A stretch of DNA of 64,000 bases from Burkholderia latens. Its GTDB lineage: Bacteria > Pseudomonadota > Gammaproteobacteria > Burkholderiales > Burkholderiaceae. Positions 18,198 to 26,943 of this stretch are shown piece after piece. Below the pieces are notes generated by a model. That model searched no databases. It worked only from the letters and a program-made list of their open reading frames with translations, and was not told the origin of the DNA. Each line of letters starts with the position of its first letter. The first letter of the stretch is position 1. Location: the NCBI RefSeq assembly GCF_001718795.1, contig NZ_CP013437.1:620001-684000 (forward strand), given 5' to 3'. A program made the translations under genes and the position numbers.

Positions 18198-18800
18198 TTA
18201 CGACGCGAGCTTCGCGGCGAGTTCCGCGACGTGCTTGCCCTGGTAGCGCGCGATGTCGAGTTCGTTCGGGCTCGGCTGACGGCTGCCGTCCGCGCCCGCG
18301 AGCGTGGTCGCGCCATACGGCGTGCCGCCCGTGATTTCGTTCATGTTGACGAGTCCGCTGCACGCGTACGGCACGCCGACGATCACCATCCCGTGGTGCA
18401 GCAGAGTCGTGTGGAACGACGTGATGGTCGTTTCCTGGCCGCCGTGCTGCGTGCCCGTCGACGCGAACACGCTGCCGATCTTGCCGACGAGCGCGCCCTT
18501 CATCCACAGGCCGCCGGTCTGGTCGAGGAACGTGCGCATCTGGCCGGCCATGTTGCCGAAGCGGGTCGGCGTGCCGAAAATGATCGCATCGTAGTTTGCG
18601 AGTTCGTCGACGGTCGCAACCGGCGCGGCCTGGTCGACCTTGACGCCGATCGCCTTCGCCTGGTCGACGGGAATGGTTTCCGGCACGCGTTTGAGCGTGA
18701 CCTCGACGCCGGGCACCGATTTCGCGCCTTCCGCGACGTGCTGCGCCATCGTTTCGACGTGCCCGTAGGACGAGTAGTAAAGAACGAGTACCTTGGCCAT
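18198..18800 (-). CDS. wrbA: NAD(P)H:quinone oxidoreductase WrbA
   Basis: 200-residue flavodoxin-like FMN enzyme that reduces quinones by two electrons and so avoids semiquinone radicals. The N-terminus [20 protein letters not shown] is the FMN phosphate loop. [20 protein letters not shown] near residues 75-94 and [13 protein letters not shown] near 115 are WrbA hallmarks. GGAG precedes the ATG. It is downstream of the pirin gene on the same strand and likely cotranscribed with it. The divergent LysR is the probable quinone- or redox-responsive regulator. Confidence 0.95.
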   Translation of the reverse strand: MAKVLVLYYSSYGHVETMAQHVAEGAKSVPGVEVTLKRVPETIPVDQAKAIGVKVDQAAPVATVDELANYDAIIFGTPTRFGNMAGQMRTFLDQTGGLWMKGALVGKIGSVFASTGTQHGGQETTITSFHTTLLHHGMVIVGVPYACSGLVNMNEITGGTPYGATTLAGADGSRQPSPNELDIARYQGKHVAELAAKLAS

Positions 18801-18823
18801 GTTGCGAATCTCCGAGTAGGGAA

Positions 18824-18844
18824 GGCCCCGCCTTCAGCGGGGCC
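18824..18844 (-). repeat. Hairpin between pirin and wrbA
   Basis: GGCCCCGC (18824-18831) pairs perfectly with GCGGGGCC (18837-18844) around a 5-nt loop. It sits in the 62-bp gap between two co-directional genes and may attenuate or stabilise the transcript. Confidence 0.5.
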
Positions 18845-18862
18845 CGATGTTCCGAGCGGGCG

Positions 18863-19588
18863 TCATGCCCATTCGGCCGTCACTTCGACCGGACGCAGGT
18901 CGAATACCAGCACTTCCGCATCCTTGCCGTCCGCGAACGTGAGCGCCTGTTCGCCGCGGATGCGCGCGCCGTCGCCTTCGCCGAGCGTCACGCCGTTGAC
19001 CGTCACGCTGCCGCGTGCGACGTGCACGTAAGCGAAGCGGTCAGGTGCGAGCTCCAGCGTGGCGCGCTCGTCGCCGTCGAACAGGCCTGCGTAGATCCGG
19101 GTGTCCTGCCGGATCTTCAGCGAGCCGCCGTTGCCGTCGGGCGACACGATCGGCGCGAGCTTGCCGCGCTTGTCGGCTGCCGCGATGTTCGTCTGCTGAT
19201 AGCGCGGCTCGGCACCCTTCTCCGCAGGGCCAACCCAGATCTGCAGGAAGTGGACGGGCGTGTCCGCAGAGTGATTGAACTCGCTGTGCCGCACGCCGGT
19301 GCCCGCACTCATCAGTTGCACGTCGCCCGGCACGATCACCGACCCGGTGCCCATCGAATCCTTGTGTTCCAGCGCGCCCTCGAGCACGTACGACAGGATT
19401 TCCATGTCGCGGTGCGGGTGCGTGCCGAAGCCGCGGCCCGGTGCGACGCGGTCGTCGTTGATCACCAGCAGGTCGGAGAAGCCCACTTGCTTCGGATCGT
19501 AGTAATTCGCGAAAGAAAACGTGTGACGGGAACTGAGCCAGCCATGTTCAGCACGGCCACGCTGGTTTGCTGCACGAGTCTCGATCAT
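18863..19588 (-). CDS. Pirin-family protein (YhhW-like quercetinase fold)
   Basis: 241-residue bicupin. The metal ligands of YhhW are at the same positions: His57 and His59 (GTHPHRD), His101 and Glu103 (GVRHSEFN). YhhW degrades quercetin in vitro and the metal can be Fe, Ni or Cu. AGGAAA precedes the ATG. It heads a pirin-wrbA unit divergent from a LysR gene, a pairing consistent with a response to quinones or phenolics. Confidence 0.92.
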   Translation of the reverse strand: MIETRAANQRGRAEHGWLSSRHTFSFANYYDPKQVGFSDLLVINDDRVAPGRGFGTHPHRDMEILSYVLEGALEHKDSMGTGSVIVPGDVQLMSAGTGVRHSEFNHSADTPVHFLQIWVGPAEKGAEPRYQQTNIAAADKRGKLAPIVSPDGNGGSLKIRQDTRIYAGLFDGDERATLELAPDRFAYVHVARGSVTVNGVTLGEGDGARIRGEQALTFADGKDAEVLVFDLRPVEVTAEWA

Positions 19589-19653
19589 GATTTTTTCCTG
19601 GATCTCGCCGGCCCTCGGAAGTGGGGCCGGCCGTTCGTTGAGATGAATCTTAG

Positions 19654-19691
19654 GTCAATCTATTTGACAAATAAATCGCCGTAGAGATAAT
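19654..19691 (+). promoter_or_regulatory. LysR promoter with inverted repeat
   Basis: TTGACA (19664-19669) and GATAAT (19686-19691) with 16-bp spacing form a strong promoter for the LysR gene. The inverted repeat GTCAA-N5-TTGAC (19654-19668) overlaps the -35 box and is a likely binding site for the LysR protein, controlling both itself and pirin-wrbA. Confidence 0.65.
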
Positions 19692-19715
19692 GACTGTCGC
19701 TATGGAGTGGACAAT

Positions 19716-20633
19716 ATGGAACTCAACGACCTGAGGATCTTCGTCGCGACCGTCGACGCGGGCAGCTTCACGGCTGCGGCCGATCAGCTGATGCTGTCCA
19801 AGCAATTTGTGAGCCGGCGCACGATGGCGCTCGAGGCGTCGCTCGGCGTGCGGCTTCTCCATCGCAATACGCGCAATCTCGCGGTGACGGAATCGGGGCA
19901 GGAGTTCTATGCGCGCGCGCAGCGGATCCTCGCGGAGGTCGCCGATGCCGAACAGGCGATGTCGGTGCGCAGCACCGAGCTGCACGGGTCGCTGAAGATC
20001 AGCGCGCCGCTGTCGTTCGGGATCACGCACGTGTCGCCGCTGATCGCCGAATTCCTGTCCGCGCATCCGGCCGTGCGGCTGAACCTCGACCTGACCGACC
20101 GGCGCGTCGATCTGATCGGCGAGGGCTTCGATCTCGTGCTGCGGATCGGCGCGCTCGAGGATTCGACGCTGATCGCGCGACCGCTCGGCGCGTGGCAGAT
20201 GATTGCGTGCGCGAGCCCCGCTTATCTGAAGCGGCAGGGCACGCCCGCGACGCCGGCCGACCTTGCCGCGCACACGTGCCTGATGTACGGGCGCGAGCGG
20301 CGCGTCGGCTGGGAATTCCGGATCGACGGCGTCGCGCGCACGTTCGACGTGCAGGGGCCGCTCGTTGCGAACAACGGCGAAGTCGTGCGCGACGCCGCGA
20401 TCGCCGGGCTCGGCATCGCGCTGCTGCCGCAGTTCATCGTCGGCGCGGCGCTCGACAGCGGCGCGCTGGTGCCGGTGCTCGACGCGTACGCACCGGCGCC
20501 GCTCACGCTGAATGCGGTGTTTCCGCAGCACCGGGAAGGGTTCGTCACGCTGCGCACGTTCATCGCGTTTCTGGCGCAGCGGCTCGCGGACGTCGTGCCT
20601 CAGGCGGACGGCGGCGCCGGGCGGCGGCGGTAG
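19716..20633 (+). CDS. LysR-family regulator of the pirin-wrbA unit
   Basis: 305-residue regulator in the AaeR/CrgA-like group. The HTH is near residues 3-60 (DAGSFTAAADQLMLSKQFVS). The ATG at 19716 is preferred because GGAG lies 8 nt upstream; a GTG at 19707 in the same frame overlaps that ribosome-binding site. It is divergent from pirin and wrbA, its probable targets. The effector may be a quinone or phenolic compound, by analogy with the target genes. Confidence 0.9.
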   Translation: MELNDLRIFVATVDAGSFTAAADQLMLSKQFVSRRTMALEASLGVRLLHRNTRNLAVTESGQEFYARAQRILAEVADAEQAMSVRSTELHGSLKISAPLSFGITHVSPLIAEFLSAHPAVRLNLDLTDRRVDLIGEGFDLVLRIGALEDSTLIARPLGAWQMIACASPAYLKRQGTPATPADLAAHTCLMYGRERRVGWEFRIDGVARTFDVQGPLVANNGEVVRDAAIAGLGIALLPQFIVGAALDSGALVPVLDAYAPAPLTLNAVFPQHREGFVTLRTFIAFLAQRLADVVPQADGGAGRRR

Positions 20634-21070
20634 CCGGAGCGCCGGACGTGCGGTGAAAGCATCGTCGGTTTCCGGCGCGGCGGTGTCGAATCGAAGTTCA
20701 CCCGCGCGAAGCGGGGCCAATGCGTGGCCGTGGAGAACGCGCTACGCGCAGCGCTGCGCGTAGCGCGGCGTGCGTGGCCCACACTGCGGGGCGCTGCGCT
20801 TCATCCGGTGGCCGGACCACGCGTGATGGGCGCATGCGCTCACGCGACGGCCGCGCGTGCGGCGCTTGGGGCGTCACTTGCCGTCACCGTTACCGTGCGC
20901 CCGGTCACGCCAGGACATCGCGCGTGTTACCGGTGTGGATCGTGCGATCGGTTCGCGTTACGCTTCGGCGGCGGCACCGCATGCGCTGCGTGTCACGCCG
21001 GGCATTTTTACGCCGAACTGCATCGGGCACGTAGCTTCTACTCACTGCGATCCACGACGAGTCACGGCCA
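20634..21070. other. Intergenic region with a long palindrome
   Basis: This is 437 bp between the LysR gene and the LprI-like gene, both on the plus strand. Apart from the 30-bp palindrome at 20738-20767 no feature is evident and no open frame has a believable product. Confidence 0.5.
20738..20767. repeat. 30-bp perfect palindrome
   Basis: The 15-base half-site CGCGCTACGCGCAGC is followed immediately by its exact reverse complement. It has no loop and no T tract. It may form a cruciform, terminate both strands, or be a dispersed palindromic repeat; the window alone cannot decide. Confidence 0.8.
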
Positions 21071-22150
21071 ATGACAATCAAGAATCGTTCGAATGCTCGC
21101 ACCGGCGCGCGAAAGCGAGCGGCATGTTGCGACCCGCAGAGGCACAGCGCGAGCGGGTGGGCGGCGAGGATATTGGCATTACTGACGATCGCGCCGATCG
21201 CCGCGCATGCAACCGGTTTTGACAGTGCGAAAGCGGCTTCGCGCACCGAAAAGACGATCTGCGCGGACGCCGGCCTGTCGTCGCTCGACGATCAGTTGGC
21301 ACGCGCGTGGAAAAAGACGATCGCGAAAGGCGGCGATACGGCGGCGCTGAAGGCCGAGCAACTGAAATGGCTCAAACAGCGCGACCGGTGCGGCGGCGAC
21401 GCGCCGTGTCTCGGCGACCGTTATCGCGAGCGGCTCGCAAGCCTGAACGGCGCGCCCCTTGCCGCCGACCGCTGGCAGCAGACGTGGTATCGCGACAGCG
21501 ACAACCCGTCGTTCGGCGGCGTGCTGACGTTTACCGGCACGGCGCCGCGGCTGCACTTCGAACTAAGCGGCAACAACGGTGCGAACACCGGCGGGCTCGC
21601 CGGCGACATCGAACTGCACGGCGACGGCGGCACGTTTCTCCAGGACCAATGCCGGCTCGACTTCAGCCGCAACGGCGGACGCTTGAAAGTCGTACAGCAC
21701 GGCAGCGATGCCGATTGCGGCGCCGGCGCCGGCGTCCTGTATTCCGGTGACTACGTGACGGCGGCGAACATGCAGGCGAGTTTGCCAGCAGACCTCGTCA
21801 CGCTGAAGGTGCTGACCGATGCGCGGCAGAACGCAATCGCGCACAAGCTCCTCGGCGCCGACTATCAGACACTCGTCGACATGGTCAATGTCAGGGCGGC
21901 CGAGCAGGATCTCGACGGACTGAACGCGGACGTGGAGGCGTACTGGGTGCGCGGGATCGCGGCGACGAATGCGGCGATCGTCATGCGTCGGGGCGCCGAT
22001 CTGTGGATCGGGCTGCTGGTGTTCGACCAGCATGACAAGGTGCGGATGCGCTACTACACGAACGTCCCGACATGGAAGAAGACCGTGCCGAAGACCATTC
22101 GCGCATGGCACGACAAGCTCGACAGCACGTATCCAGTCGACCTGATGTGA
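21071..22150 (+). CDS. Secreted protein with LprI/DUF1311-like N-terminal domain
   Basis: 359 residues. After a basic N-terminus and a hydrophobic signal region (ARILALLTIAPIAAHA) comes a short LprI-like module at about residues 52-112: CADAGLSSLDDQLARAWKKT, then LKWLKQRDRCGGDAPCLGDR. Its four Cys probably form disulfides. Some members inhibit lysozyme. The remaining 230 residues look beta-rich and extracytoplasmic and are not recognised. The start is uncertain because an internal Met could shorten the leader. Confidence 0.75.
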   Translation: MTIKNRSNARTGARKRAACCDPQRHSASGWAARILALLTIAPIAAHATGFDSAKAASRTEKTICADAGLSSLDDQLARAWKKTIAKGGDTAALKAEQLKWLKQRDRCGGDAPCLGDRYRERLASLNGAPLAADRWQQTWYRDSDNPSFGGVLTFTGTAPRLHFELSGNNGANTGGLAGDIELHGDGGTFLQDQCRLDFSRNGGRLKVVQHGSDADCGAGAGVLYSGDYVTAANMQASLPADLVTLKVLTDARQNAIAHKLLGADYQTLVDMVNVRAAEQDLDGLNADVEAYWVRGIAATNAAIVMRRGADLWIGLLVFDQHDKVRMRYYTNVPTWKKTVPKTIRAWHDKLDSTYPVDLM

Positions 22151-22481
22151 CCCGATGTGGCGTGATGTGGCCCGCGCAGCGGGGCACCGCGCCGCGAGCC
22201 GGCCGTATGTGACGCGTTTGTTACGTGACAATTGTCCACTGCACAGAGACAGCGAATCTTGTTTTGACGGATTGATGATTTGCGATGAGACAGTAGACTG
22301 CACCCGTGCTTCGCCAGAACCGCTCCGCGGCGCCAGCCGGCGCGATCGGACGGACTCTTCGGCAGCGGGCCAACGGTCCGCGGTTCGAACTGGCGAGGAG
22401 GGTTCGTTGTCGTGAGCAGGTCCGCCGTTGCGGCGGGCGTCGGCACCGAATGCGTCAAACCGTCAAACCAAGGTGATTGCT
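22151..22481. other. Regulatory region upstream of doxX
   Basis: 331 bp. The palindrome GACAATTGTC (22227-22236) and a TTGACG at about 22264 suggest promoter and operator elements for the DoxX gene. No coding sequence is seen. Confidence 0.45.
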
Positions 22482-22895
22482 ATGCGTTACGTTTCGCTGG
22501 AGTCGAAGAAGGACGAGCTGCTGCTGGCGGCTCGCGTGCTGATGATGATCCTGTTCGTGCTGTTCGGCTGGCAGAAGCTGAACGGCTTCTCGGGCACGGT
22601 CGCGTACATGGCGTCGACGGGTGCGCCGTCGCCGGAGCTGTCTGCGGTGATCGCGGTGGCGGTCGAACTGGTCGGCGGCGCGTTGATCGCTGTCGGGTTC
22701 TATACGCGTCCGCTCGCGCTGGTATTCGCGGTCTATACGCTCGCGACCGCGTTGATCGGGCATCGCTACTGGGCGCTGCAGGGCATGGATCAGTATCTTG
22801 CGATGATCAACTTCTACAAGAACATCAGCATCATCGGCGGGCTGCTGTTGCTGGCGATCAGCGGGCCGGGACGCTACTCGTTCGACCGGAAGTAA
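22482..22895 (+). CDS. DoxX-family membrane protein
   Basis: 137 residues with four hydrophobic spans (about 14-34, 52-72, 76-96 and 112-130), the layout of DoxX/YphA proteins. Motifs include FVLFGWQKLNGF and GALIAVGFYTRPLAL. AAGGTGA precedes the ATG at 22482. The family is associated with respiratory or redox stress, but the molecular activity is not established. A terminator-like hairpin follows. Confidence 0.9.
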   Translation: MRYVSLESKKDELLLAARVLMMILFVLFGWQKLNGFSGTVAYMASTGAPSPELSAVIAVAVELVGGALIAVGFYTRPLALVFAVYTLATALIGHRYWALQGMDQYLAMINFYKNISIIGGLLLLAISGPGRYSFDRK

Positions 22896-22927
22896 GCGAG
22901 CGCGGCACAAGTTGTTCGCTGTACGGC

Positions 22928-22959
22928 AGGCCCGGTGCGCCCGATCGCGCGCCGGGCCT
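22928..22959 (+). terminator. Terminator-like hairpin after doxX
   Basis: AGGCCCGG (22928-22935) pairs with CCGGGCCT (22952-22959) around a 16-nt loop. The following T tract is short. Confidence 0.5.
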
Positions 22960-22994
22960 TGCTGCATTGGAGGCAAGCCGACGGGCGACCGAAC

Positions 22995-23023
22995 TCGACA
23001 TCGGCCGCGCGTTCTCGTATAGA
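22995..23023 (+). promoter_or_regulatory. Promoter of the RmlD-like gene
   Basis: TCGACA (22995-23000) and TATAGA (23018-23023) are separated by 17 bp. Transcription would start near 23030, giving a short leader before the TTG start proposed at 23048. Confidence 0.55.
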
Positions 23024-23047
23024 TTGGGGCGTCTTCCCCTTTCATCG

Positions 23048-24001
23048 TTGGCTACCTTGTCGCATCCGACCATCCTGCTCATCGGCGCGTCCGGCCTTCT
23101 CGGCCGTGCGGTCGCCGCGTCGCTGTCGCGCGAACCGTCGTTGACGCTGCTCGCGACCGTCCGGAACCCGGACACCGCCGGCGCACGGAGCCTCACGCTG
23201 CCGCCGCGCGACATTGCCCGGCTCGACGCGCTCGATCAGCCCGCGCTCGAACACCTCTTCGACATGCACCGGCCGGCGGCCGTGATCGTCTGCGCGGCCG
23301 AGCGCCGGCCCGACGTCTGCGAGCGCGACCCCGCGGCCGCGCGCGCGATCAACGTCGATGCGCCCGCGCGCATCGGCGCGCTCGCCGCGCGCTACGGCGC
23401 GTGGACGCTCGGCATTTCGACCGACTACGTGTTCGACGGCAACGCGGCGCCCTATCGCGAAGATGCGACGCCGAATCCGCTGAACGTCTACGGCCGCACG
23501 AAGCTCGAAGGCGAGGCGGCGTTGCTGGCCGCGTCGCCGCTGGCGTGCGTGCTGCGCTTGCCGCTGTTGTACGGACCGGTCGTGGACTGGCACGAGTCCG
23601 CCGTGACGAGCCTCGTGCCGGCGATCGTCGCGTCCGCGCAGCCGGGCGCGCAACCGGCCCGCATGGACGCGTGGGCAATCCGCTATCCGACTTACACGCC
23701 GGATGTCGCCGACGTCATCCGCGATCTGACGCTGCGTCATCTCGCGGGCGCGCCCGTCACCGGCATCCATCACTGGTCAGGCGAGGAGCCGATGACGAAG
23801 TACGACATCGCGCAGCGCATCGCGGCCGCGCTTGGGCTCGACGCAGCGCTCGCGCGGATCGACACGCCGGCCGATGCGACGCCGCGCCCGTACGATTGCC
23901 ACCTCGATGCAGCGCGCGTGCGTGCGCTCGGAATCGCTCATGCGACGCCGTTCGATGCCGGCTTGCGAGCGGTATTGCGCGAGGCGCCGCCGCTGCGGTG
24001 A
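23048..24001 (+). CDS. RmlD-like NAD(P)-dependent sugar-nucleotide reductase
   Basis: 317 residues of an extended short-chain dehydrogenase. The glycine-rich cofactor loop LIGASGLLGRAV is near residues 9-20, STDYVFDG near 122, and the active-site YGRTKLEGE near 147. It most resembles dTDP-4-dehydrorhamnose reductase and MAT2B-like proteins. A TTG start at 23048 is proposed because the glycine loop must be near the N-terminus and a promoter ends just upstream; no Shine-Dalgarno sequence supports it. No other rhamnose genes are nearby, so the substrate is unclear. Confidence 0.8.
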   Translation: MATLSHPTILLIGASGLLGRAVAASLSREPSLTLLATVRNPDTAGARSLTLPPRDIARLDALDQPALEHLFDMHRPAAVIVCAAERRPDVCERDPAAARAINVDAPARIGALAARYGAWTLGISTDYVFDGNAAPYREDATPNPLNVYGRTKLEGEAALLAASPLACVLRLPLLYGPVVDWHESAVTSLVPAIVASAQPGAQPARMDAWAIRYPTYTPDVADVIRDLTLRHLAGAPVTGIHHWSGEEPMTKYDIAQRIAAALGLDAALARIDTPADATPRPYDCHLDAARVRALGIAHATPFDAGLRAVLREAPPLR

Positions 24002-24764
24002 TCGCGCGGCAGCGGCGGCGAACTGCGCGTTCCGGGTTGGCATGCAGCTCGCCATGCGCGCGTTCCCCTTGCCGCGGCCTGCATGCGCTATGCGGACAAT
24101 CTCGCGTGCTCGGGCGACGGCGTGCTCGCGCGTGAAGCCGGGGCGGTTGCAGGTGCGGCGTGCTGCAATTGCCATCGACGACGGCTTCGCGATGCAACCG
24201 CTCAACACGCGCGTGATGTGCGTGACGCGATGTGCGCCAGCAACGGGCGCGCGTGGTCGTCAGTCGCTATCCGAAACGGGCGCGTGACGGGTTCGATGTC
24301 CTGAAGGCCATGCGGATCGACTGCATCCGCCGTCGACCGACGTCGCAGAACCGCGCCGCACACCCGCATTTACGCGCACATCCGGCCGGACGCAATGTGG
24401 ATGCAGCGCGCCGAATGCCGCGCGCGGACCTGAGCATGCCCAAGCGCGCCGACGCGCAAATGTCCGAACACGACCGATGCGCACTGCTATCATTCGCGCC
24501 ATGCCGCGCCATGTGTCATGTGCGCGGCGGCCGGCGGCGAGGAGGTCGCCGCCGGCGGTCCGTCGCGGATCCGGACGCGGCCCCGCGCCGTGTTGCGTGG
24601 CGGTGCCAAGCGGCTTTCGACGGTTGCTTGCCTTCGGCATACTGCGAAAGTCTTGCGGGCCCGTAAAACCATTCACGTATCGCAACACAGATTGGCGGAA
24701 CTTCGTGATAGGTTCGGCCATCGGACGTTTTCTGAATAAAAACATGCCCAAAGAGGATGAATAC
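24002..24764. other. Long intergenic region upstream of H-NS gene
   Basis: This is 763 bp with no convincing gene on either strand. The last 100 bp before the H-NS gene are less GC-rich (GTAAAACCATTCACGTATCG, later TCTGAATAAAAACATG), as expected for a promoter bound by H-NS itself. Long untranslated or silencing regions are common in front of such genes. Confidence 0.4.
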
Positions 24765-25094
24765 ATGACTCAGGCTCTGCAGGAACTCGAAGCACAACTT
24801 CGGGACCTGAACATCAAGCTGTCGGAAGCCAAGCAGAAGGAAAAGCAGGCCGCGCTCGCGGCATTCAAGGAACAAGTCGAACTGTTGGGTATCTCGCAGC
24901 AGGAAGTGCTGAGCGCCCTCGGCTACATCGTCCAGCGAAAACGCAAGGCGCCTGCCAAGTATTACGATCCAACGACCGGCCGTTCATGGTCGGGCCGCGG
25001 CCCCCGGCCCAAATGGCTCGAAGGCAAGGATCTCGATTCGCTGCTCGTCGAACGTGCGGCGAAGACGTGGTGGCCCGGAGACGATCAGGGCTGA
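24765..25094 (+). CDS. H-NS family nucleoid protein
   Basis: 109 residues. An N-terminal coiled coil (about 5-50: LEAQLRDLNIKLSEAKQKEK) provides dimerisation. The C-terminal DNA-binding domain has KYYDPTTGRSWSGRGPRPKW (about 72-91), the AT-hook-like core of Burkholderia H-NS paralogues. GAGGA precedes the ATG at 24765; a second ATG 21 nt upstream is in frame. It probably silences horizontally acquired DNA. A 20-bp palindrome follows as terminator. Confidence 0.92.
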   Translation: MTQALQELEAQLRDLNIKLSEAKQKEKQAALAAFKEQVELLGISQQEVLSALGYIVQRKRKAPAKYYDPTTGRSWSGRGPRPKWLEGKDLDSLLVERAAKTWWPGDDQG

Positions 25095-25105
25095 CAGATA
25101 TCGCG

Positions 25106-25125
25106 ACGGCACCGGCCGGTGCCGT
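25106..25125 (+). terminator. Palindromic terminator after H-NS gene
   Basis: A perfect 20-bp palindrome, ACGGCACCGG with CCGGTGCCGT, 11 bp after the stop codon. No T tract is present. Confidence 0.55.
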
Positions 25126-25321
25126 TCGCCCGCGGCGGCTGTCACGCAGCGCCCGCTTCGTTCGCTTCGTTCTCCCGGTGTGCTGCCTGATTGGGGGATC
25201 GCCGGCTTCAAGTTCTTTCGAATTCATTACCGTGCGGCGTCCGTATTCGTCTGCGCAGGCGCGCGGCGCTTTCCGCCTGCGCTCGTTTGCGGGCCCGTGA
25301 TGCGCGGGAACAGGCCGTAGA

Positions 25322-26599
25322 ATGTCGCCCGGACAATTCCTGCAGGGCATCATGGCAGCAAACATGAAATCTCCGGCGCTCGGCGACCCGGCGCCGCCGC
25401 GCGCGGAGCAGGCCGGGCAGTACGCGTGGAAGGCGCTGGCGGGCTCGGCGCTCGGCTATGCAATGGACGGCTTCGACCTGCTGATCCTCGGCTTCATGCT
25501 GCCGGCGATCACGGCCGCGCTGCAGCTGACGCCCGGGCAGGGCGGCGCGCTCGTCACGTGGACGCTGATCGGCGCCGTCGCGGGCGGCATCCTGTTCGGC
25601 GCACTCAGCGATCGCTATGGCCGCGTGCGCGTGCTGACCTGGACGATCATGCTGTTCGCGGTTTTCACCGGCCTGTGCGCGTTCGCGCAGGGCTTCCATG
25701 ATCTGCTCGTGTACCGGACGATCGCGGGCATCGGCCTCGGCGGCGAGTTCGGGATCGGCATGGCGCTCGCGGCCGAAGCGTGGCCGGCGAGCAAGCGCGC
25801 ACGCGTGTCGTGCTACGTCGCGCTCGGCTGGCAGGCGGGCGTGCTGCTGGCCGCGTTGCTGACGCCGCTGCTGCTGCTTCATATCGGCTGGCGCGGGATG
25901 TTCGCGGTCGGCGTGCTGCCTGCGCTGCTCGCGTGGGTGTTGCGCAACCGGCTGCACGAGCCCGAAGTATTCCAGCAGCGCGCGACGCAACCGCGCGCCA
26001 ACGCGTTCCGGATGCTCGTCGCCGACGCGCGTACCGCGCGCACGAGCGTCGGCATCGCGATCCTTTGCTCGGTCCAGAACTTCGGCTACTACGGGATCAT
26101 GATCTGGCTGCCGACGTTCCTGTCGAAACAGATGGGCTTCTCGCTGACGAAGTCGGGACTGTGGACCGCGGCCACCGTGATCGGGATGATGATCGGCGTG
26201 TGGGTGTTCGGGCAGCTCGCCGATCGCATCGGCCGCAAGCCGACGTTCCTGCTGTACCAGCTCGGCTCGGTCGTGACGGTCATCGCATATGCGCGGCTGT
26301 CGGACCCGACGGCGATGCTGTGGGCCGGCGCGCTGATGGGGATGTTCGTCAACGGGATGGTGGGCGGCTACGGGACGCTGATGTCCGAAGGCTATCCGAC
26401 GGCCGCGCGCGCGACCGCGCAGAACGTGCTGTGGAATATCGGCCGCGCGGCGGGCGGATTCGGGCCGGTTGCGGTCGGCGCGCTGGCAGCGCACTACTCG
26501 TTCCAGACGGCGATTGCGCTGCTCGCCGGCCTCTATGTGCTCGACATGGTCGCGACGCTGTTCCTGATTCCCGAGCTCAAGGGCGTCGAACTCGAGTGA
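25322..26599 (+). CDS. Major facilitator superfamily transporter
   Basis: 425 residues with 12 predicted spans. GALSDRYGRVRVLTW (loop 2-3 motif, about residues 95-109) and AGIGLGGEFGIGMALAAEAW near 138 fit the sialate/aromatic-acid proton symporter groups. Three in-frame ATGs (25322, 25352, 25364) are possible starts and none has a strong Shine-Dalgarno sequence. No catabolic gene is adjacent to reveal the substrate. Confidence 0.88.
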   Translation: MSPGQFLQGIMAANMKSPALGDPAPPRAEQAGQYAWKALAGSALGYAMDGFDLLILGFMLPAITAALQLTPGQGGALVTWTLIGAVAGGILFGALSDRYGRVRVLTWTIMLFAVFTGLCAFAQGFHDLLVYRTIAGIGLGGEFGIGMALAAEAWPASKRARVSCYVALGWQAGVLLAALLTPLLLLHIGWRGMFAVGVLPALLAWVLRNRLHEPEVFQQRATQPRANAFRMLVADARTARTSVGIAILCSVQNFGYYGIMIWLPTFLSKQMGFSLTKSGLWTAATVIGMMIGVWVFGQLADRIGRKPTFLLYQLGSVVTVIAYARLSDPTAMLWAGALMGMFVNGMVGGYGTLMSEGYPTAARATAQNVLWNIGRAAGGFGPVAVGALAAHYSFQTAIALLAGLYVLDMVATLFLIPELKGVELE

Positions 26600-26943
26600 T
26601 GTCGCGCGGCCGTTGCATGGTACGGGATGCTGCCTGCGCGTAACCGCCGGCCGGCCGCAGCATCGCACAGGAATCTCCGCGCCGGGAGCGCGTGCTGGCA
26701 GTCATGAGCCGCGGGCCGCGCACGTTGGCTGCCGCGTCGAATTTTCGACGCTAGCCCGCGCGGAAACAGGCTGCGGGATCCCGGCACGCTCGACAGTGTC
26801 GGCATCGATCCGCACGCGGTCCGAGCGGTAGCATGCGGCGGCGCTTCTACGCGCTTTCATGCATCATGCGATTGCAGCGACCCGTCGAGCAGCAGGGTCG
26901 TGCGAATCCTTGCGTCCGCAGCCGATCCGGAGAACCGACCGAC
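26600..26943. other. Intergenic region, nothing identified
   Basis: 344 bp between the MFS gene and the beta-propeller gene, both on the plus strand. I see no hairpin, repeat or reading frame worth reporting. Confidence 0.4.

Noticed and set aside
22412..23047. Upstream extension of the RmlD-like protein to 529 residues
   Set aside because: The extra 212 residues overlap doxX in another frame and look like shadow sequence; a promoter is visible inside.
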